In this document: piece after piece, positions 23,857 through 33,156 of the stretch
Layout of the letters: each line of letters begins with the position of its first letter
How positions within the stretch are numbered: position 1 is the first letter of the stretch
Assembly: GCA_020025545.1 (NCBI GenBank)
Contig: JAHHRX010000019.1
Coordinates: 1-38,538 of the forward strand
From: Oscillospiraceae bacterium
GTDB lineage: Bacteria > Bacillota > Clostridia > Oscillospirales > Oscillospiraceae
Direction of reading: 5' to 3'
DNA: 38,538 bases
Position numbers and translations under genes: made by a program
The notes under the pieces: generated by a model
What the model saw: the letters and a program-made list of their open reading frames with translations, nothing else
The model's database searches: none
What the model was told of the DNA's origin: nothing

Positions 23857-25569
23857 TTATCCTAATTTTTCGGTATCGGAAAGACGGGGATCCAGCATAT
23901 TGTGGGCTTTCAGCCAGGCTATGGTGTTTGCCGCATCCGGGTAAATCGCAATGTCAGAGGTTCCGGTGGAGGGAGAAGACATATCATAGTATTCAATGAA
24001 TATCTGGAAAGACTCAAAATAGCGGTCACCGTGCGCATCGTATATGTCAGACATATGCCCGGCCTCGCAGTCGGCACGGAGCGCTTCCAGCAGGGAGCGC
24101 GCATCCTTGGCAGGCAGGCTCTGACCGTTTGGAGTAATGATCGTGCGCACCTGTTTTGTGAAGAGCTCCCATGTGGTTTCGTAGCCGAATACTACCTTCG
24201 GGTGGCTCGCCAGCTTGGTAAATTCTTCAGCGGCGCTGCTGTTGCGGGGAATGTAGTACTGGCGAACCTTTTCACTGCCGTCGGCCATGGTATACGAGAA
24301 GGTGGCGACGGTATATACCCGGGGGCTTCCTGCGCTCAGATGCTCGCTGTTCACCAGTATATGGTGAATATCGATGACCTTTTGAATATCCTCCGGATCG
24401 GTAAATTGCGGACTGTCCGGGCGGAGATAAGTGGAGGAAGAGAAGGTTACGGACTTTACCTGATCTTTCCGGGGAACCCAGGTGGTGATCCCTGCGGGGT
24501 CTGCCTTGGTAATCAGCAGGGAAGCGAGAAATGCCACGATCAGCACGGCACCGCCGGCAATTATTTTGGGCTTAAAGACGCTGACGGTACGCCGCAGGAA
24601 CATCTGCCCGGTAAAGAAACCGATGACAGCGCCCAGTGTCATCATGGCAATGGATGCCAGCTGACCGTTTTCCGGAGATGTCACACCGAACATGGAGGAG
24701 AACAGGGTGAAGAAAATGCTCCAGCAGAGGGTGTAAATAATGAGAAACAGGGGAGCAATGGGCTTAAAGGTGATGAATTCACCGGCATCCTCCAGCGCAC
24801 GGCGGCGGTAGAGCAGCAGCGCCAGAGCCAGCAGTACCACACCGATTGCGGCGACGATCCAAAGGTAATTCCAGTTTTCGGTAAAGCCGTCGAAGGCAAA
24901 GTCTCTGGAAAAATCATGCATACGGATTTTCCAGTAGTCGTCAAAGGACAACAGATGGGCAAACGGGCACAGGAGCGTTTTCAGAGCCATTCTCTCACTA
25001 AGACCGTAGAGAAGCGGCCGGTATATGGAATTTGCGAACAGCTGCACCAGCGGTGAGAAGAAATTGATAATGCCGTAGATGGCAATCATTCCCAGACGGT
25101 TTCCGGCGCAGAATACGGAAAACACGGCAAGCCCGAAGAAGAACAGATACTGAAGGCTCAGCGCACCCAGCCATGCAAACCCCAGATACCAGAAAGTACC
25201 CAGCTGGGAGGCAAGCAGCACAGACAGCACCAAAGAGGGAATCAGGAAGAAGAGGAAACCGGACAGCAAATGATCAGCGAACCAGCGCTCCCGGCGCAGG
25301 GGCATGGCATGGAGGGCATTGCACATCCGGCTGTTGTAGAGATCTCCGAAGAGAAGCTGTGCGGAAACGGCGGCGTAGAGGAATGTAAAGACAACTGTGG
25401 GCTTTAAAGCTCTGCTTAAACTATGGGCAATATCTCCGGGCTGTGTGTGTGAGGTGGCGGTCAGCACCGTAAGAATGCCGAGAACGAGGTAGATGCCCCA
25501 GATGGGGAAGAACCGCGTAATATCCTTTTTGACAGTGGTCATATCACAGGACAATGTTTTTAACTTCAT
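23857..25569 (-). CDS. ABC transporter permease of a GntR-ATPase-permease operon
   Basis: 570 residues. About six hydrophobic segments in the first ~270 residues, a further pair at about 290-370, then a ~190-residue soluble C-terminal domain after the last helix. It is the membrane partner of the ATPase encoded immediately upstream, whose coding end it overlaps by 26 nt. The ATG at 25569 is favoured by GGGAGG upstream; an earlier in-frame ATG at 25626 would lie deeper in the ATPase gene. The substrate is unknown; similar operons are often induced by cell-wall-active compounds. The large soluble tail, predicted outside the cell, is not a domain I can name. Confidence 0.75.
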   Translation of the reverse strand: MKLKTLSCDMTTVKKDITRFFPIWGIYLVLGILTVLTATSHTQPGDIAHSLSRALKPTVVFTFLYAAVSAQLLFGDLYNSRMCNALHAMPLRRERWFADHLLSGFLFFLIPSLVLSVLLASQLGTFWYLGFAWLGALSLQYLFFFGLAVFSVFCAGNRLGMIAIYGIINFFSPLVQLFANSIYRPLLYGLSERMALKTLLCPFAHLLSFDDYWKIRMHDFSRDFAFDGFTENWNYLWIVAAIGVVLLALALLLYRRRALEDAGEFITFKPIAPLFLIIYTLCWSIFFTLFSSMFGVTSPENGQLASIAMMTLGAVIGFFTGQMFLRRTVSVFKPKIIAGGAVLIVAFLASLLITKADPAGITTWVPRKDQVKSVTFSSSTYLRPDSPQFTDPEDIQKVIDIHHILVNSEHLSAGSPRVYTVATFSYTMADGSEKVRQYYIPRNSSAAEEFTKLASHPKVVFGYETTWELFTKQVRTIITPNGQSLPAKDARSLLEALRADCEAGHMSDIYDAHGDRYFESFQIFIEYYDMSSPSTGTSDIAIYPDAANTIAWLKAHNMLDPRLSDTEKLG

Positions 25570-26425
25570 AGTTAACACCTCCCAATTCGTAAATAAAGAT
25601 TTCTTCCAGAGAAAGGGGCAGAACATCGAAATATACAGGATTTACCGCCCGGAGCTGCTCAGCGACTTTCTCTGCAGAGCCCCGGACAACCAGAGTTTTC
25701 AGCCGCCCGGACTGACTTTCGTGGAGAACATTCAGACCCTCAGGGGTACTGCCGACCATCTGAATCTTCACGGTGTTGCCCTGCATATCCGCAAGGCTTC
25801 GCTCAATGAGCATTTTGCCGTGATCCATAATGCCTACATGGTCGCAGATATCCTCCAGCTCCCGCAGGTTGTGAGAGGAAATGAGGACGGTGGTTTCGTG
25901 CTGGGCAACCTCTGACAGGATGAGGCTCCAGACCTGCCGCCGCATTACCGGATCCAGACCGTCCACCGGCTCATCCAGGATCATCACATCGGGACGGGTG
26001 CAGATGGTAAGGTGGAAAGCCGCCTGCTTCTGCATACCCTTGGAAAAACGGCGGATGGGGGATTTTTTCGGCAGGTGGAACACTTCATAGAGCCGGTTAA
26101 ACAGCTCGCCGTCAAAGTTTTTATAGATGCCCTGATAGTATTTCTTCATATCCTCAAGGCTTGCGGAGGGAAAGTAGAAAATATCGTCGGGGATGTAGCC
26201 GATCCGCTGTTTCAGCTGGGAATTTTCATAGATAGGCTGACCGTCCATGGTAATACTGCCGCAGTCCGGGCGGTAGACACCGGTAAGGTGGCGGATGGCA
26301 GTGGATTTGCCGGCGCCGTTGGGGCCTACAAGACCGTAGACAGCGCCCTTGGGGATATTCATGGAAAGATCATCCAGCGCCTTAAAGGTGCCGAAGGTCT
26401 TGGTTACATTCTGCATTTCAAGCAT
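25544..26425 (-). CDS. ABC transporter ATP-binding protein, YtrB-like
   Basis: 293 residues. Walker A GPNGAGKST at about 34-42, the degenerate signature FSKGMQKQ, Walker B VMILDEPVDGLD and switch histidine SSHNL. The FSKGM signature and the C-terminal accessory region (from about 215) are typical of ABC-2 exporters linked to GntR regulators. It powers the permease that overlaps its 3' end. The start codon is 2 nt from the stop of the regulator gene, with a GGAGG site inside that gene's end, so translation is coupled. Confidence 0.88.
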   Translation of the reverse strand: MLEMQNVTKTFGTFKALDDLSMNIPKGAVYGLVGPNGAGKSTAIRHLTGVYRPDCGSITMDGQPIYENSQLKQRIGYIPDDIFYFPSASLEDMKKYYQGIYKNFDGELFNRLYEVFHLPKKSPIRRFSKGMQKQAAFHLTICTRPDVMILDEPVDGLDPVMRRQVWSLILSEVAQHETTVLISSHNLRELEDICDHVGIMDHGKMLIERSLADMQGNTVKIQMVGSTPEGLNVLHESQSGRLKTLVVRGSAEKVAEQLRAVNPVYFDVLPLSLEEIFIYELGGVNYEVKNIVL

Positions 26426-26426
26426 T

Positions 26427-26786
26427 TTAATTACCTCCTTGCCCGATTTTACGGATGATTTCCTCCCGGGTTATGCCCATGGCGGAAAGCTGCGCCACAA
26501 TGTCGTCCAGCTGTTTCCACAGGGCGTTGTAGTTTTCGCCGAGAGAAAGGGGGATACCGCTGACAAAACTGCCCTTTCCGGGCACGGAAACAATCCAACC
26601 GTCCAATTCCAGCTGACGGTAGGAGCGCTGAATGGTGTTTGGGTTAATGGTGAGCTGGGTGGCAAGATCCCGTACTGAGGGCAGTTTGTCCCCGGAGACC
26701 ATCACACCGGAGAGAATCTGCTCCTGAATCCCGTCGCAGATCTGGGTATAGATGGGTCTTGCATCCCGATAGTCTAGGGTTAGCAT
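26427..26786 (-). CDS. GntR-family repressor, YtrA subfamily
   Basis: 119 residues: an N-terminal winged helix (about 1-72; PIYTQICDGI, GDKLPSVRDLA, NPNTIQRSYRQLE) and a short helical tail of ~45 residues, which is the YtrA layout, too small for an effector domain of the FadR or HutC type. It most likely represses its own operon (regulator-ATPase-permease). The ATG at 26786 follows TAGGAGG; longer in-frame starts would run through the promoter and operator. The operator candidate lies 14 nt upstream. Confidence 0.9.
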   Translation of the reverse strand: MLTLDYRDARPIYTQICDGIQEQILSGVMVSGDKLPSVRDLATQLTINPNTIQRSYRQLELDGWIVSVPGKGSFVSGIPLSLGENYNALWKQLDDIVAQLSAMGITREEIIRKIGQGGN

Positions 26787-26799
26787 GGCTGTACCTCCT

Positions 26800-26826
26800 A
26801 ACTGTACTAACTGTGCTAGTACAGTT
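26800..26826. promoter_or_regulatory. Operator of the YtrA-type regulator
   Basis: Perfect inverted repeat AACTGTACTA-N7-TAGTACAGTT, next to the -10 box and over the expected transcription start. A third AACTGT half-site sits in the spacer. GntR/YtrA proteins bind this kind of dyad at their own promoters. Confidence 0.75.
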
Positions 26827-26855
26827 AATATAGCATTGGTTTTTCGCCATGTCAA
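26827..26855 (-). promoter_or_regulatory. Promoter of the GntR-ABC operon
   Basis: Minus strand TTGACA (26850-26855), 17-nt spacer, TATATT (26827-26832), immediately upstream of the operator. Confidence 0.8.
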
Positions 26856-26970
26856 GAAAAATTTTCCGCCCTTTCGGTGGACAATATTCGAAAAATTTCG
26901 GAAAACATCTAGCCAAAACATGGAGATGGGTGTATTATAAAATATAAATAATGTAAACGGGAGGGATAGT

Positions 26971-27756
26971 ATGCCTGACAATTACGCCCATTACCGCATG
27001 GGGGTCAATCTGATTTCCGGCCTTCCTGCCGATGTGCGCCGGACTGTCCAGCGTTTCCGGCGGCTCTATGATGTGGGGCAGCATGGCCCTGATATTTTCT
27101 TTTATTACAATGTGCTGTTTGATACCGCTACCGGCCGTCTGGGCAATAAGTGCCACAGCCAGACGGGACAGGAGTTTTTCCAGCGGGTTTGCCGTGTGGC
27201 AAGACTGGAAAAGTCCGAGGCGTCCCTTGCCTATCTCTACGGTGTATTGGCTCACTATGCGCTGGATTCCGTGTGCCACCCCTATATCGATGAGATCACC
27301 GCGTCGGGGGCGGCAGCACATACGGAGATTGAGGCGGAGTTTGACCGTTTCCTTCTGGAAAAGGACGGAAAGATTCCTCCGGAATCCCAGAATTTGACCC
27401 AGCATCTTCAGCTCACCCCCGGAGAAAGTGAAACGGTGGCAAAATTCTACTGGCCGGCCTCTGCCAGAGGCATTCGGCAGAGCGTCCGCAATATGGCGTG
27501 GTGCAGAAAACTCCTTGCCACACCGGAGGGCGCAAGACGCAATATGATCAGGAAGGGACTTTCCTGCATGGGACCCAATATCGGCGGACTGGTGATGCCC
27601 TCGGAGCCCAGCCCCAAGTGCCGCCGGTACGATGAAAAGCTTATGGAGCTTTATGAGCAGGCGGTGGAGCTCTACCCGGAGCTTTTGCGCCAGCTGCAGG
27701 CCCATATGACTTACAACGCCCCGCTTGACGAGAAATTCCTGCCGAAGTTCGGCTGA
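26971..27756 (+). CDS. Zinc-dependent phospholipase C-like protein
   Basis: 261 residues without a signal peptide. The zinc ligands of the phospholipase C/S1-P1 nuclease fold are all in place: H7 (NYAHYRMG), H38 and D41 (GQHGPDIFFYY), H62, H95 and D99 (LAHYALDSVCH), H103, H117 and E121 (HTEIEAEFD). Secreted relatives hydrolyse phosphatidylcholine; intracellular clostridial members like this one lack a known substrate. A GGGAGG site precedes the ATG. It stands alone, divergent from the GntR operon. Confidence 0.85.
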   Translation: MPDNYAHYRMGVNLISGLPADVRRTVQRFRRLYDVGQHGPDIFFYYNVLFDTATGRLGNKCHSQTGQEFFQRVCRVARLEKSEASLAYLYGVLAHYALDSVCHPYIDEITASGAAAHTEIEAEFDRFLLEKDGKIPPESQNLTQHLQLTPGESETVAKFYWPASARGIRQSVRNMAWCRKLLATPEGARRNMIRKGLSCMGPNIGGLVMPSEPSPKCRRYDEKLMELYEQAVELYPELLRQLQAHMTYNAPLDEKFLPKFG

Positions 27757-27766
27757 TATTTAGCCG

Positions 27767-27825
27767 CCTTCCTGTGGGACGCCCCGGCGGATCTGCCGGC
27801 GGACCTGCCCCCTGGTGCAGGAAGG
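27767..27825. other. Forked inverted repeat after the phospholipase-like gene
   Basis: CCTTCCTG (27767-27774) pairs with CAGGAAGG (27818-27825), enclosing a CCGGC/GCCGG hairpin (27784-27788 with 27795-27799). No T-run follows, so this is either an mRNA 3'-end structure or a repeat-type palindrome. Confidence 0.4.
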
Positions 27826-27886
27826 ATAAAACGAACAAATCAAACATAAAACGGTCATAAAAAAGAGTATTTCTCTGCGGTTTTCC

Positions 27887-27920
27887 AAGAAGCGGCTGCA
27901 TTATTGCAGCTGCTTCTTTT
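27887..27920 (+). terminator. Intrinsic terminator before the ABC exporter pair
   Basis: 14-bp stem with one G-U pair (27887-27900 with 27905-27918), TTAT loop and T-run. It ends any transcript coming from the phospholipase-like gene; the exporter promoter must lie between it and 27998. Confidence 0.75.
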
Positions 27921-27997
27921 TCGGTTCGGCGGTTGCCAAAGAAAAAATAATATGATATAATAACGCAATATTTCAATCATAGAAAGAGGGGAAGCGT

Positions 27998-29779
27998 ATG
28001 GTATTCGGCAAGCATATTAACCGCTATTATCTCAAGTACAGCGGATGGCTTCTGACGGGTCTTGTGACGCTGATGGGCGTTGACTATCTCCAGCTGATCA
28101 TTCCGAAGCTCTACCGTATGTTGATTAACGGCATTGACACGGGACAGGTAGCACTCAATGGCACGATGGTGCCTTTTGATATGGATTTTCTGCTGGATAA
28201 GATATGTATGCCCATGGTGGCAATTTTGCTGTTTGTCGTTTTCGGACGGTTCCTATGGCGAATCTGCTTTTTCGGCTCCGCTGTAAAGCTGGAGGCAGAT
28301 CTGCGCAACGAAATGTTCAGCCATGCCAAGGATCTCAGCCAGCAGTATTATCAGGTTAACAAGATCGGCGATCTGATGAGCCTGTTTACCAACGATCTGG
28401 ACACCGTGCAGGACTGCTTCGGCTGGGGCATTATGATGTTCTTTGACGCGGTGATGATGGGCGCACTGGCAGTTTGGAATATGTGGAAAATGGATTATGT
28501 TCTGACCTTACTGACGCTGATACCCATGGGGTTTCTGATGGCCGCCGCTACCGTTGTGGGAGCCTACATGGAAAAGAAATGGGATATCCGTCAGCAGGCA
28601 TTTTCCAATCTGTCGGATTTTGCGCAGGAGAGCTTCTCCGGTATTGCGGTAATCAAGGCTTTCGTAAAGGAAGCCAAGGAGCTGATGGCCTTTCGGAAGC
28701 TGAACAATGCCAATGAGGAAGCCAATATGGATCACACCAAGGCCTCCGTGCTTCTGCGGATTCTGGTGACGCTGTTTGTGGAAAGCGTGGTCTGCGTCAT
28801 TGTGGGCTACGGCGGCTATCTTGTGTATCAGGGAAAGTTTGATGCGGGCCAGCTTCTGGAATTTATCGGCTACTTTAATGCTGTGGTTTGGCCCATCATG
28901 GCCGTTTCCGAGCTGATCGACATGACCTCCCGTGGCAAAGCCTCGCTCAAACGGCTGGGAGAGCTTCTGGATGCACCGATCGATGTAAAAGATCGGGAAA
29001 ATGTAAAGATTCCTGCCGAGATCCATGGGGATATCGAGTTCAGAGATATCACCTTCCGCTACCCGGACGGGGAAGACGATGTGCTCAGCAACATCTCCTT
29101 TACCATCCATGCCGGTGAAAATGTGGGTCTGGTGGGAAAAACCGGCTCCGGCAAGACCACGCTGGTGGATCTGATCCTCCGGCTCTATAATGTGCCGGAC
29201 GGCACGATCTTCATCGACGGGCAGGATGTCAACGACATTGCGATCCGCTCCGTGCGGGAAAACTGTGCCTATGTGCCGCAGGATAACTTCCTGTTTTCCG
29301 ACACCATTGAAAATAACATTGCCTTCGGCGTGGAGGACGGCAGACAGGAGAACATCGCCGAGGCCGCCCGCCTTGCGGATGTGGATGACAATATTCGGCA
29401 GTTCAGCCATGGCTACGACACGGTGCTGGGCGAGCGGGGCGTGACGGTTTCCGGCGGTCAGAAACAGCGGATTTCCATTGCCAGAGCCCTGCTGAAGGAT
29501 GCTCCCATCCTGATTCTGGACGACAGCGTTTCCGCCGTGGACACCAAAACGGAGTCCAATATTCTTGCCAATCTGCGCACTACCCGTGAGGGAAAGACCA
29601 CTATTTTGATTGCCCACCGAATTTCCACCATTAAGAGCATGGATAAGATCCTCTTTGTGGAAGATGGCCGTCTGGCGGCAGTGGGACCCCATACCGAGCT
29701 TTATGAAACCTGCCCATCCTATCGCAAGATGGTAGATTTGCAAAAGCTGGAAGAGGAAGGAGGCGGGGAAAATGCATGA
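27998..29779 (+). CDS. Heterodimeric ABC exporter, subunit with degenerate ATP site
   Basis: 593 residues: six-helix exporter domain (about 15-330) fused to an ATPase domain. Walker A GKTGSGKTT (380-388), intact signature VSGGQKQR (about 484-491), and Walker B ILILDD, in which the catalytic glutamate is replaced by D509. It thus gives a good signature to its partner but forms a poor catalytic site itself, as in TM287/288 or BmrCD-type exporters. Likely substrates are drugs, lipids or peptides; none can be named. The start follows AGAGGGGAAG. It overlaps the partner gene by 8 nt. Confidence 0.9.
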   Translation: MVFGKHINRYYLKYSGWLLTGLVTLMGVDYLQLIIPKLYRMLINGIDTGQVALNGTMVPFDMDFLLDKICMPMVAILLFVVFGRFLWRICFFGSAVKLEADLRNEMFSHAKDLSQQYYQVNKIGDLMSLFTNDLDTVQDCFGWGIMMFFDAVMMGALAVWNMWKMDYVLTLLTLIPMGFLMAAATVVGAYMEKKWDIRQQAFSNLSDFAQESFSGIAVIKAFVKEAKELMAFRKLNNANEEANMDHTKASVLLRILVTLFVESVVCVIVGYGGYLVYQGKFDAGQLLEFIGYFNAVVWPIMAVSELIDMTSRGKASLKRLGELLDAPIDVKDRENVKIPAEIHGDIEFRDITFRYPDGEDDVLSNISFTIHAGENVGLVGKTGSGKTTLVDLILRLYNVPDGTIFIDGQDVNDIAIRSVRENCAYVPQDNFLFSDTIENNIAFGVEDGRQENIAEAARLADVDDNIRQFSHGYDTVLGERGVTVSGGQKQRISIARALLKDAPILILDDSVSAVDTKTESNILANLRTTREGKTTILIAHRISTIKSMDKILFVEDGRLAAVGPHTELYETCPSYRKMVDLQKLEEEGGGENA

Positions 29780-31661
29780 GTATGTGCCTGTTTTGATCGT
29801 AGGGGCCATTATCGGCGTGCTTACCGGTGTGTTCCTCCTTGCCTATGTGCTGCTCAAAAAGAAAACCGAGCATCTGGCAGATAAAGAGCGCACCATGTCC
29901 GACGGTGAAATCATCCGGAGGCTTGTGAAGTACGCAAAGCCTTACTACGGGAAATTTGCGCTGGTGTTTGTGGTTATGCTGTTTTCCATCGGCTATGACC
30001 TTGTTTCCCCGTTGCTGATCGGACATATCCAGTCCACGATCAAAGACCCCTTTGAAATGAGCTATCTGTTCAAGCTGGTGGCAATTTATGCGGGAGTGCT
30101 GGTGATTTCCCTGATCTGCTCCTATTTTCAGGCCATGATCCTGCAAAAATACGGGCAGAAGATCCTGTCCCAGATCCGGCTGGATGTATTTACCCATATC
30201 GAACAGCTTTCCCATGAACAGCTGAGCCAGATCCCCGTGGGGAAACTGGTGACCCGTGTCACCAATGACCCCAACTCCATTTCCTTTATGTTTACCAATA
30301 TCATGGTGACACTGGCGAAAAACACGCTGGTGGTGGTAGGCGTTCTGATGGCTATGCTGATGCTCAACTATGTGCTGACGCTGATGGTTTTGTGCTTTGT
30401 GCCCTTTGTGGTGCTGTTTACTGTGATTTTCCGTCAGTTTTCCCGCCGGGCACACCGGGCGGTCAGCACCGCTACCACGGATATCAACACCTATCTGTCG
30501 GAAAATCTCTCCGGCATCAAGGTGACCCAGATTTTTAATCAGGAACAGCAGAAAATGGATGATTTTCTGGTGCGGAGCAAGAAACTGGAAAAAGCAAAGT
30601 ATCAGCGAACCTTTGTTTTCGGCGTTTTCCGCCCCATGATCTATATGCTCTATATCAGCTCCACCATGTGCCTGTTTTATCTGGGCGCCAAGGGATATAT
30701 CGAGGATACCGCCTTTATGGGGCAGACCATTACGGGCAGTGTGGTGGTTTCCTTCTATATGTATATCTCCCGGTTCTTTAACCCCATACAGACGTTGGCA
30801 GAGCAGTTCGATATGCTCCAGCGATCCTTTGCTTCGGCGGAAAAGATTTTCACCATTCTGGATATGCCGCTGGAGCTAAAGGATGATCCCGATGCCATAG
30901 AGCTGGAGGAGATTCGCGGCGAAATTGAATTCAAAGATGTGTGGTTTGCCTACAATCCCGGCGAATGGGTGCTGAAGGGAGTTTCCTTCCATGTGCTGCC
31001 CAAGCAGAATGTGGCGTTTGTTGGCTCCACCGGCTCCGGCAAGACCACCATTTTGTCCCTCATCTGCCGCAATTACGACATTCAGAAGGGACAGATCCTC
31101 ATTGACGGCATTGACATCCGTAAGATCAAGACAGCATCTCTGCGCCGGCACTTTGGCCAGATGCTTCAGGATGTGTTCCTGTTCTCAGGGGATATCCGCA
31201 GCAACATTGTTCTGCGTAAGGAGAATGTCACCGATGAGGAAGTGATGGAGGCCTGCCGCTATGTGAATGCCGACAGCTTCATCAACAAGCTGGAAAACGG
31301 CCTCGACGAGGTGGTTCGTGAGCGGGGCAACAACTTCTCCGTGGGTCAGCGGCAGCTTTTGAGCTTCGCCCGTACCATTATCCACCATCCCTCGGTGATG
31401 ATTCTGGACGAGGCCACCGCCAATATCGACACGGAGACGGAGCTGCTGATTCAGGATTCTCTGGAAAAAATGAAGAACATCGGCACCATGCTGATCGTTG
31501 CGCACCGGCTGTCCACCGTGCAGCACGCTGACAATATTATCGTGCTGTCCCACGGCAAGATCGTGGAGCAGGGCAGCCACCAGCAGCTCCTGCACCAAAA
31601 GGGCAGGTATTACAGCCTTTACACCCTCCAATATCATAAACAGCAGCTCCAAAACAGCTGA
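29772..31661 (+). CDS. Heterodimeric ABC exporter, catalytic subunit with an extra N-terminal helix
   Basis: 629 residues. Walker A GSTGSGKTT (418-426), altered signature FSVGQRQ (522-528; the first glycine of SGGQ is V) and Walker B VMILDE with catalytic E547. Combined with the other subunit, one ATP site is consensus (this Walker A/B plus the partner's SGGQ) and the other is degenerate on both sides. An additional hydrophobic helix (about 5-28) followed by a KKKTEH linker precedes the usual six-helix domain, giving seven membrane segments. Translationally coupled to the first subunit. Confidence 0.9.
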   Translation: MHEYVPVLIVGAIIGVLTGVFLLAYVLLKKKTEHLADKERTMSDGEIIRRLVKYAKPYYGKFALVFVVMLFSIGYDLVSPLLIGHIQSTIKDPFEMSYLFKLVAIYAGVLVISLICSYFQAMILQKYGQKILSQIRLDVFTHIEQLSHEQLSQIPVGKLVTRVTNDPNSISFMFTNIMVTLAKNTLVVVGVLMAMLMLNYVLTLMVLCFVPFVVLFTVIFRQFSRRAHRAVSTATTDINTYLSENLSGIKVTQIFNQEQQKMDDFLVRSKKLEKAKYQRTFVFGVFRPMIYMLYISSTMCLFYLGAKGYIEDTAFMGQTITGSVVVSFYMYISRFFNPIQTLAEQFDMLQRSFASAEKIFTILDMPLELKDDPDAIELEEIRGEIEFKDVWFAYNPGEWVLKGVSFHVLPKQNVAFVGSTGSGKTTILSLICRNYDIQKGQILIDGIDIRKIKTASLRRHFGQMLQDVFLFSGDIRSNIVLRKENVTDEEVMEACRYVNADSFINKLENGLDEVVRERGNNFSVGQRQLLSFARTIIHHPSVMILDEATANIDTETELLIQDSLEKMKNIGTMLIVAHRLSTVQHADNIIVLSHGKIVEQGSHQQLLHQKGRYYSLYTLQYHKQQLQNS

Positions 31662-31663
31662 AT

Positions 31664-31698
31664 TAAGCCCCCGCTCTCAGCAATGCGGGGGCTTATTT
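31664..31698 (+). terminator. Terminator after the ABC exporter
   Basis: 11-bp perfect stem TAAGCCCCCGC/GCGGGGGCTTA (31664-31674 with 31685-31695) and a short T-run. Confidence 0.8.
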
Positions 31699-31761
31699 GG
31701 GAAAAACGAGGAAAAAGCAAGAGAAATGCGTAAACAATTGTGAAATGTGCGCAAAAATCTA

Positions 31762-31790
31762 TTGCAATCTGAAAAAACATTTGATACAAT
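31762..31790 (+). promoter_or_regulatory. Promoter of the nucleoside salvage operon
   Basis: TTGCAA (31762-31767), 17-nt spacer, TACAAT (31785-31790), 28 nt before the tdk start. Confidence 0.7.
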
Positions 31791-31818
31791 TACGAGACGG
31801 ACTGAAAGGGGACGCACA

Positions 31819-32424
31819 ATGGCAAAGCTCTATTTCAAGTACGGTGCCATGGGCTCGAGCAAAACCGCTCAGGCACTGATTACAAAGTATAACTACGAGG
31901 AAAAAAATATGCAGGTCTGGCTGATCAAACCCAGCGCAGACACCCGGGATGGTGCACAGATCCTCCGGAGCCGCATCGGTCTGGAAGCCCGTGTGGATGT
32001 GATAGATCCTGAGGAAAACATTCTGAAACGGTTTGAGGAGAGCAAAAAGGGCTGCTGCGATGTGATTATTGTGGACGAGTGCCAGTTCCTCACACCCATG
32101 CAGATTGACCAGCTGCATGCCATTGTGGATGATTACGATGTGCCGACCATCTGCTTTGGCCTGCGCACAGATTTCAAAACGCAGCTGTTTCCCGGAAGTC
32201 GTCGCCTGATGGAGGTAGCGGACACCATTCAGGAAATCAAAACCATCTGTGACTGCGGCGCAAAGGCAACGGTGAATGCCCGAATCGATTCTCAGGGGCA
32301 TATTATTACCGAGGGCGCACAGGTGGTGCTTGGCGGAAATGACAGCTACATCGCCATGTGCCATAAATGTTATGTAAACGGCATCCGGGAGCGTAAGGTG
32401 ATTGCGCTTCACGGCTCAAAATAA
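31819..32424 (+). CDS. tdk: Thymidine kinase, TK1 type
   Basis: 201 residues. P-loop GAMGSSKT (9-16), catalytic E87 in IIVDECQF, GLRTDFK (114-120) and a zinc site C144/C146 with C181/C184. It phosphorylates thymidine to dTMP. The first of the two zinc pairs is C-x-C rather than the usual C-x-x-C. The ATG at 31819 is used because it opens the first strand of the fold after a GAAAGGGG site; the upstream in-frame ATG (31747) precedes the promoter's -10 box. First gene of the salvage operon. Confidence 0.93.
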   Translation: MAKLYFKYGAMGSSKTAQALITKYNYEEKNMQVWLIKPSADTRDGAQILRSRIGLEARVDVIDPEENILKRFEESKKGCCDVIIVDECQFLTPMQIDQLHAIVDDYDVPTICFGLRTDFKTQLFPGSRRLMEVADTIQEIKTICDCGAKATVNARIDSQGHIITEGAQVVLGGNDSYIAMCHKCYVNGIRERKVIALHGSK

Positions 32425-32439
32425 AAAGGAGAGTTAATT

Positions 32440-33126
32440 ATGGAACTATCTGAAATGCTTGCAAAATGTGACCACACTCTGCTGAAACAGACTGCTACCT
32501 GGGAGGATATTAAGGGCATCTGTGACGACGGCATGAAATATCATGTGGCATCCGTCTGCATTCCTGCCTGCTTTGTAAAACAGGCAAAGGCGTATGCAGG
32601 TGACCGGCTCCCGATCTGTACTGTGATTGGCTTCCCCAACGGCTACGACACCACCGCAGCCAAATGCTTCATGGCTTCCGATGCTGTGGACAACGGCGCG
32701 GATGAGGTGGATATGGTCATCAATATCGGCTGGGTCAAGGAAGGCAACTACGATGCCGTCCGGGAAGAGATTGCCGCAGTCAAGGCTGCCTGCAAGGGCA
32801 AGCTCCTGAAGGTCATCATTGAAACCTGCCTGCTGACGGACGATGAGAAGATCGCCATGTGCAAGGTCGTGTCCGATTCCGGTGCCGACTATATCAAGAC
32901 TTCTACCGGCTTCTCCACCGCCGGAGCAACCTTCCACGATGTGGAGATATTTGCAAAGTATGTAGCACCCCATGTGAAGATCAAGGCCGCCGGCGGCATT
33001 TCCAGTCTGGATGATGCACAGAAGTTCATTGAGCTGGGCGCATCCCGTCTGGGCACTTCCCGTGTGGTGAAGCTGGCTAAGGCACTGGAGGCCGGCCGGG
33101 AAGCAGAAAACGACGGCAGCTATTAA
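32440..33126 (+). CDS. deoC: Deoxyribose-phosphate aldolase
   Basis: 228 residues, TIM barrel. K153 in YIKTSTGF is the Schiff-base lysine, K182 in VKIKAAGGI the second lysine and D91 in DEVDMVINIG the acid. It splits 2-deoxyribose 5-phosphate to glyceraldehyde 3-phosphate and acetaldehyde, the last step of deoxynucleoside breakdown. It follows tdk by 15 nt with an AAAGGAG site. Confidence 0.97.
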   Translation: MELSEMLAKCDHTLLKQTATWEDIKGICDDGMKYHVASVCIPACFVKQAKAYAGDRLPICTVIGFPNGYDTTAAKCFMASDAVDNGADEVDMVINIGWVKEGNYDAVREEIAAVKAACKGKLLKVIIETCLLTDDEKIAMCKVVSDSGADYIKTSTGFSTAGATFHDVEIFAKYVAPHVKIKAAGGISSLDDAQKFIELGASRLGTSRVVKLAKALEAGREAENDGSY

Positions 33127-33156
33127 GCCTGCCAAATCAATAAAGGAGAATTTACT

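Noticed and set aside
26787..26981. Long N-terminal extension of the GntR regulator
   Set aside because: It would be read through the promoter and operator; the ATG at 26786 has TAGGAGG and matches the YtrA size.
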